Assembly: GCA_035403265.1 (NCBI GenBank) | Contig: DAONEV010000225.1 | Span: 1 to 7,067, forward strand | DNA from: JAAYVZ01 sp035403265 | GTDB lineage: Bacteria > Acidobacteriota > Thermoanaerobaculia > Thermoanaerobaculales > Thermoanaerobaculaceae | Length of the DNA stretch: 7,067 nt | Direction: 5' to 3' | The notes under the pieces: model-generated | Databases searched by the model: none | What the model was told of the DNA's origin: nothing | Seen by the model: only the letters and a program-made list of their open reading frames with translations | Part shown: positions 6,121 through 7,067 of the stretch, in pieces | How the letters are laid out: every line of letters starts with the position of its first letter | Numbering within the stretch: the stretch's first letter is position 1 | Program-made: the position numbers and the translations under genes

Positions 6121-7067
6121 ATGATACCGGTGCTCGACAGCGTCCAGATGCGCGAGGCCGATCGCATCACCATCCATGATCTGGGTCTGCCCAGTCTCGT
6201 CCTCATGGAGCAGGCGGCCGGTGCCGTTACCGATGTCGTGACCGAGCGATTCACCGAGGCTGGATCCGTACTGGTGCTGTGCGGCCCTGGCAACAACGGT
6301 GGCGACGGACTGGCCTGCGCCCGCCAGCTTCTCTGTCGGGGGGTGGACGTCGAGGCGTTGGTGCTGACGGAGGAATCGGCCCTGCGCGGCGATGCGGGAG
6401 CGCAGCTCGATCTGGCACGCCGCTTTGGTGTGGCGGTGCGTGTCGCGCCTGGCGACGACCTGGGGCCGCTAGACGAGGCGCTGGCCCGTAGCGGGGTAGT
6501 GGTGGACGCTCTCTTCGGGACCGGCCTCGACCGCCCGCTCGACGGACGGTGGGCCGAGATCGTCCGCCGCGTCAACCTCTGCGGACGGCCTGTGGTCGCC
6601 GTGGACGTGCCCTCCGGTCTGTCGGGAGGGTCTCCGGCGGTCTGCGGCGAGGTCATCGAGGCAGCGGTCACCGTCACCTTTGGGGCGCCGAAGCTCACGC
6701 ACGTCATGGCGCCCGCCTGCTGGCACTGCGGCGACGTCGGGGTGGCAAACATCGGCATCCCGCCCTGGGTCGTCGAGGCGCAAGCGAGGCTCGGAGTGCT
6801 CGAGGTGGATGACGTGGGCGGGTGGCTGCCCGTGCGGCCGCTCGACGCTCACAAGGGGCAGTTCGGCCACCTCCTGGTCGTGGCTGGCCGCGTCGGAAGG
6901 GCCGGCGCCGCTGCCCTCGCTGCGCGCGCCGCGGTGGTCATGGGCACCGGGCTCGTCACCGTGGCGACGGCCGAGGGCGCCATGGCTCCCATCCAGAGCC
7001 TGGTGCCCGAGGCAATGGTGGACGCTCTGCCGGCTGGCCACGAGATGGATGCCCTCGCCACGAGCCT
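6121..7067 (+). CDS. nnr: Bifunctional NAD(P)HX epimerase/dehydratase, C-terminus beyond the window
   Basis: The first 315 residues are visible; the right edge cuts the gene. It repairs hydrated NADH and NADPH: the N-terminal YjeF_N domain epimerises the S and R forms, and the C-terminal ribokinase-like domain dehydrates the S form using ADP (or ATP). The epimerase motifs are GPGNNGGDG (55-63), DALFGTGL (129-136), VDVPSG (161-166) and TFGAPK (186-191). The dehydratase domain opens at about 230 with the HKGQFGHLLVV motif (244-254), then a Gly/Ala-rich stretch and GTGLVTVA. ATG 6121 is preceded by GGGAGG (6110-6115) at five bases. It is divergent from the antiporter across 95 bases. In many bacteria tsaE or similar housekeeping genes follow; that part lies outside the window. 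Cytoplasmic; no oddity seen. Confidence 0.93.
   Translation, partial: MIPVLDSVQMREADRITIHDLGLPSLVLMEQAAGAVTDVVTERFTEAGSVLVLCGPGNNGGDGLACARQLLCRGVDVEALVLTEESALRGDAGAQLDLARRFGVAVRVAPGDDLGPLDEALARSGVVVDALFGTGLDRPLDGRWAEIVRRVNLCGRPVVAVDVPSGLSGGSPAVCGEVIEAAVTVTFGAPKLTHVMAPACWHCGDVGVANIGIPPWVVEAQARLGVLEVDDVGGWLPVRPLDAHKGQFGHLLVVAGRVGRAGAAALAARAAVVMGTGLVTVATAEGAMAPIQSLVPEAMVDALPAGHEMDALATS

Noticed and set aside
4949..6124. A 391-codon + strand frame opposite the antiporter
   Set aside because: Its product is a low-complexity mix of Gln, Asp, His and Arg; the minus strand encodes the clear membrane transporter.

Overview
This is a high-GC window. Most codons end in G or C, and long spurious open frames run antisense to the genes. 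It reads as the chromosome of an uncultivated, probably soil or sediment, bacterium. A Rokubacteria/Methylomirabilota-like or deltaproteobacterial-type lineage is possible, but no marker gene fixes the taxonomy. I see no mobile element, CRISPR array, tRNA or rRNA; all genes look intact except the two cut by the window edges.

Left part (1-1537, + strand): the C-terminal half of a bacterial actin resembling MamK, a short hairpin after its stop, then a single-pass membrane protein. That protein has an acidic, proline-rich cytoplasmic tail, a proline/threonine-rich outer linker and an AMIN-like C-terminal domain. It seems to start at a GTG that coincides with the predicted transcription start (leaderless). 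The pair could be a cytoskeletal filament and its envelope anchor, but that is inference.

Middle (1538-3948, + strand): a 200-base regulatory region with a -35/-10 promoter, a CRP-like palindrome over the -35 box, and a leader whose 5' end can pair with the ribosome binding site. It drives one long gene that fuses a phosphate acyltransferase domain (Pta/Ptb family) to a complete butyrate kinase. Together these activities would interconvert acyl-CoA and carboxylate plus ATP through acyl-phosphate. The transferase half appears to lack the Ser-Arg pair expected in its active site.

Right part: a minus-strand two-gene operon (6025 down to 4011) encodes a CitMHS_2/NhaD-like sodium:proton antiporter and, 11 bases downstream, a 191-residue soluble protein I do not recognise. 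It converges on the kinase gene around a possible shared hairpin terminator at about 3988-4019. Divergent from the antiporter across 95 bases, the + strand gene for bifunctional NAD(P)HX epimerase/dehydratase (nnr) runs off the right edge.

The three + strand genes with visible upstream regions share a -10-like element, GCTAnnAT, at 537, 1634 and 6062. The most interesting material is the transferase-kinase fusion with its regulatory region, then the actin/AMIN pair, then the antiporter with its unknown partner.
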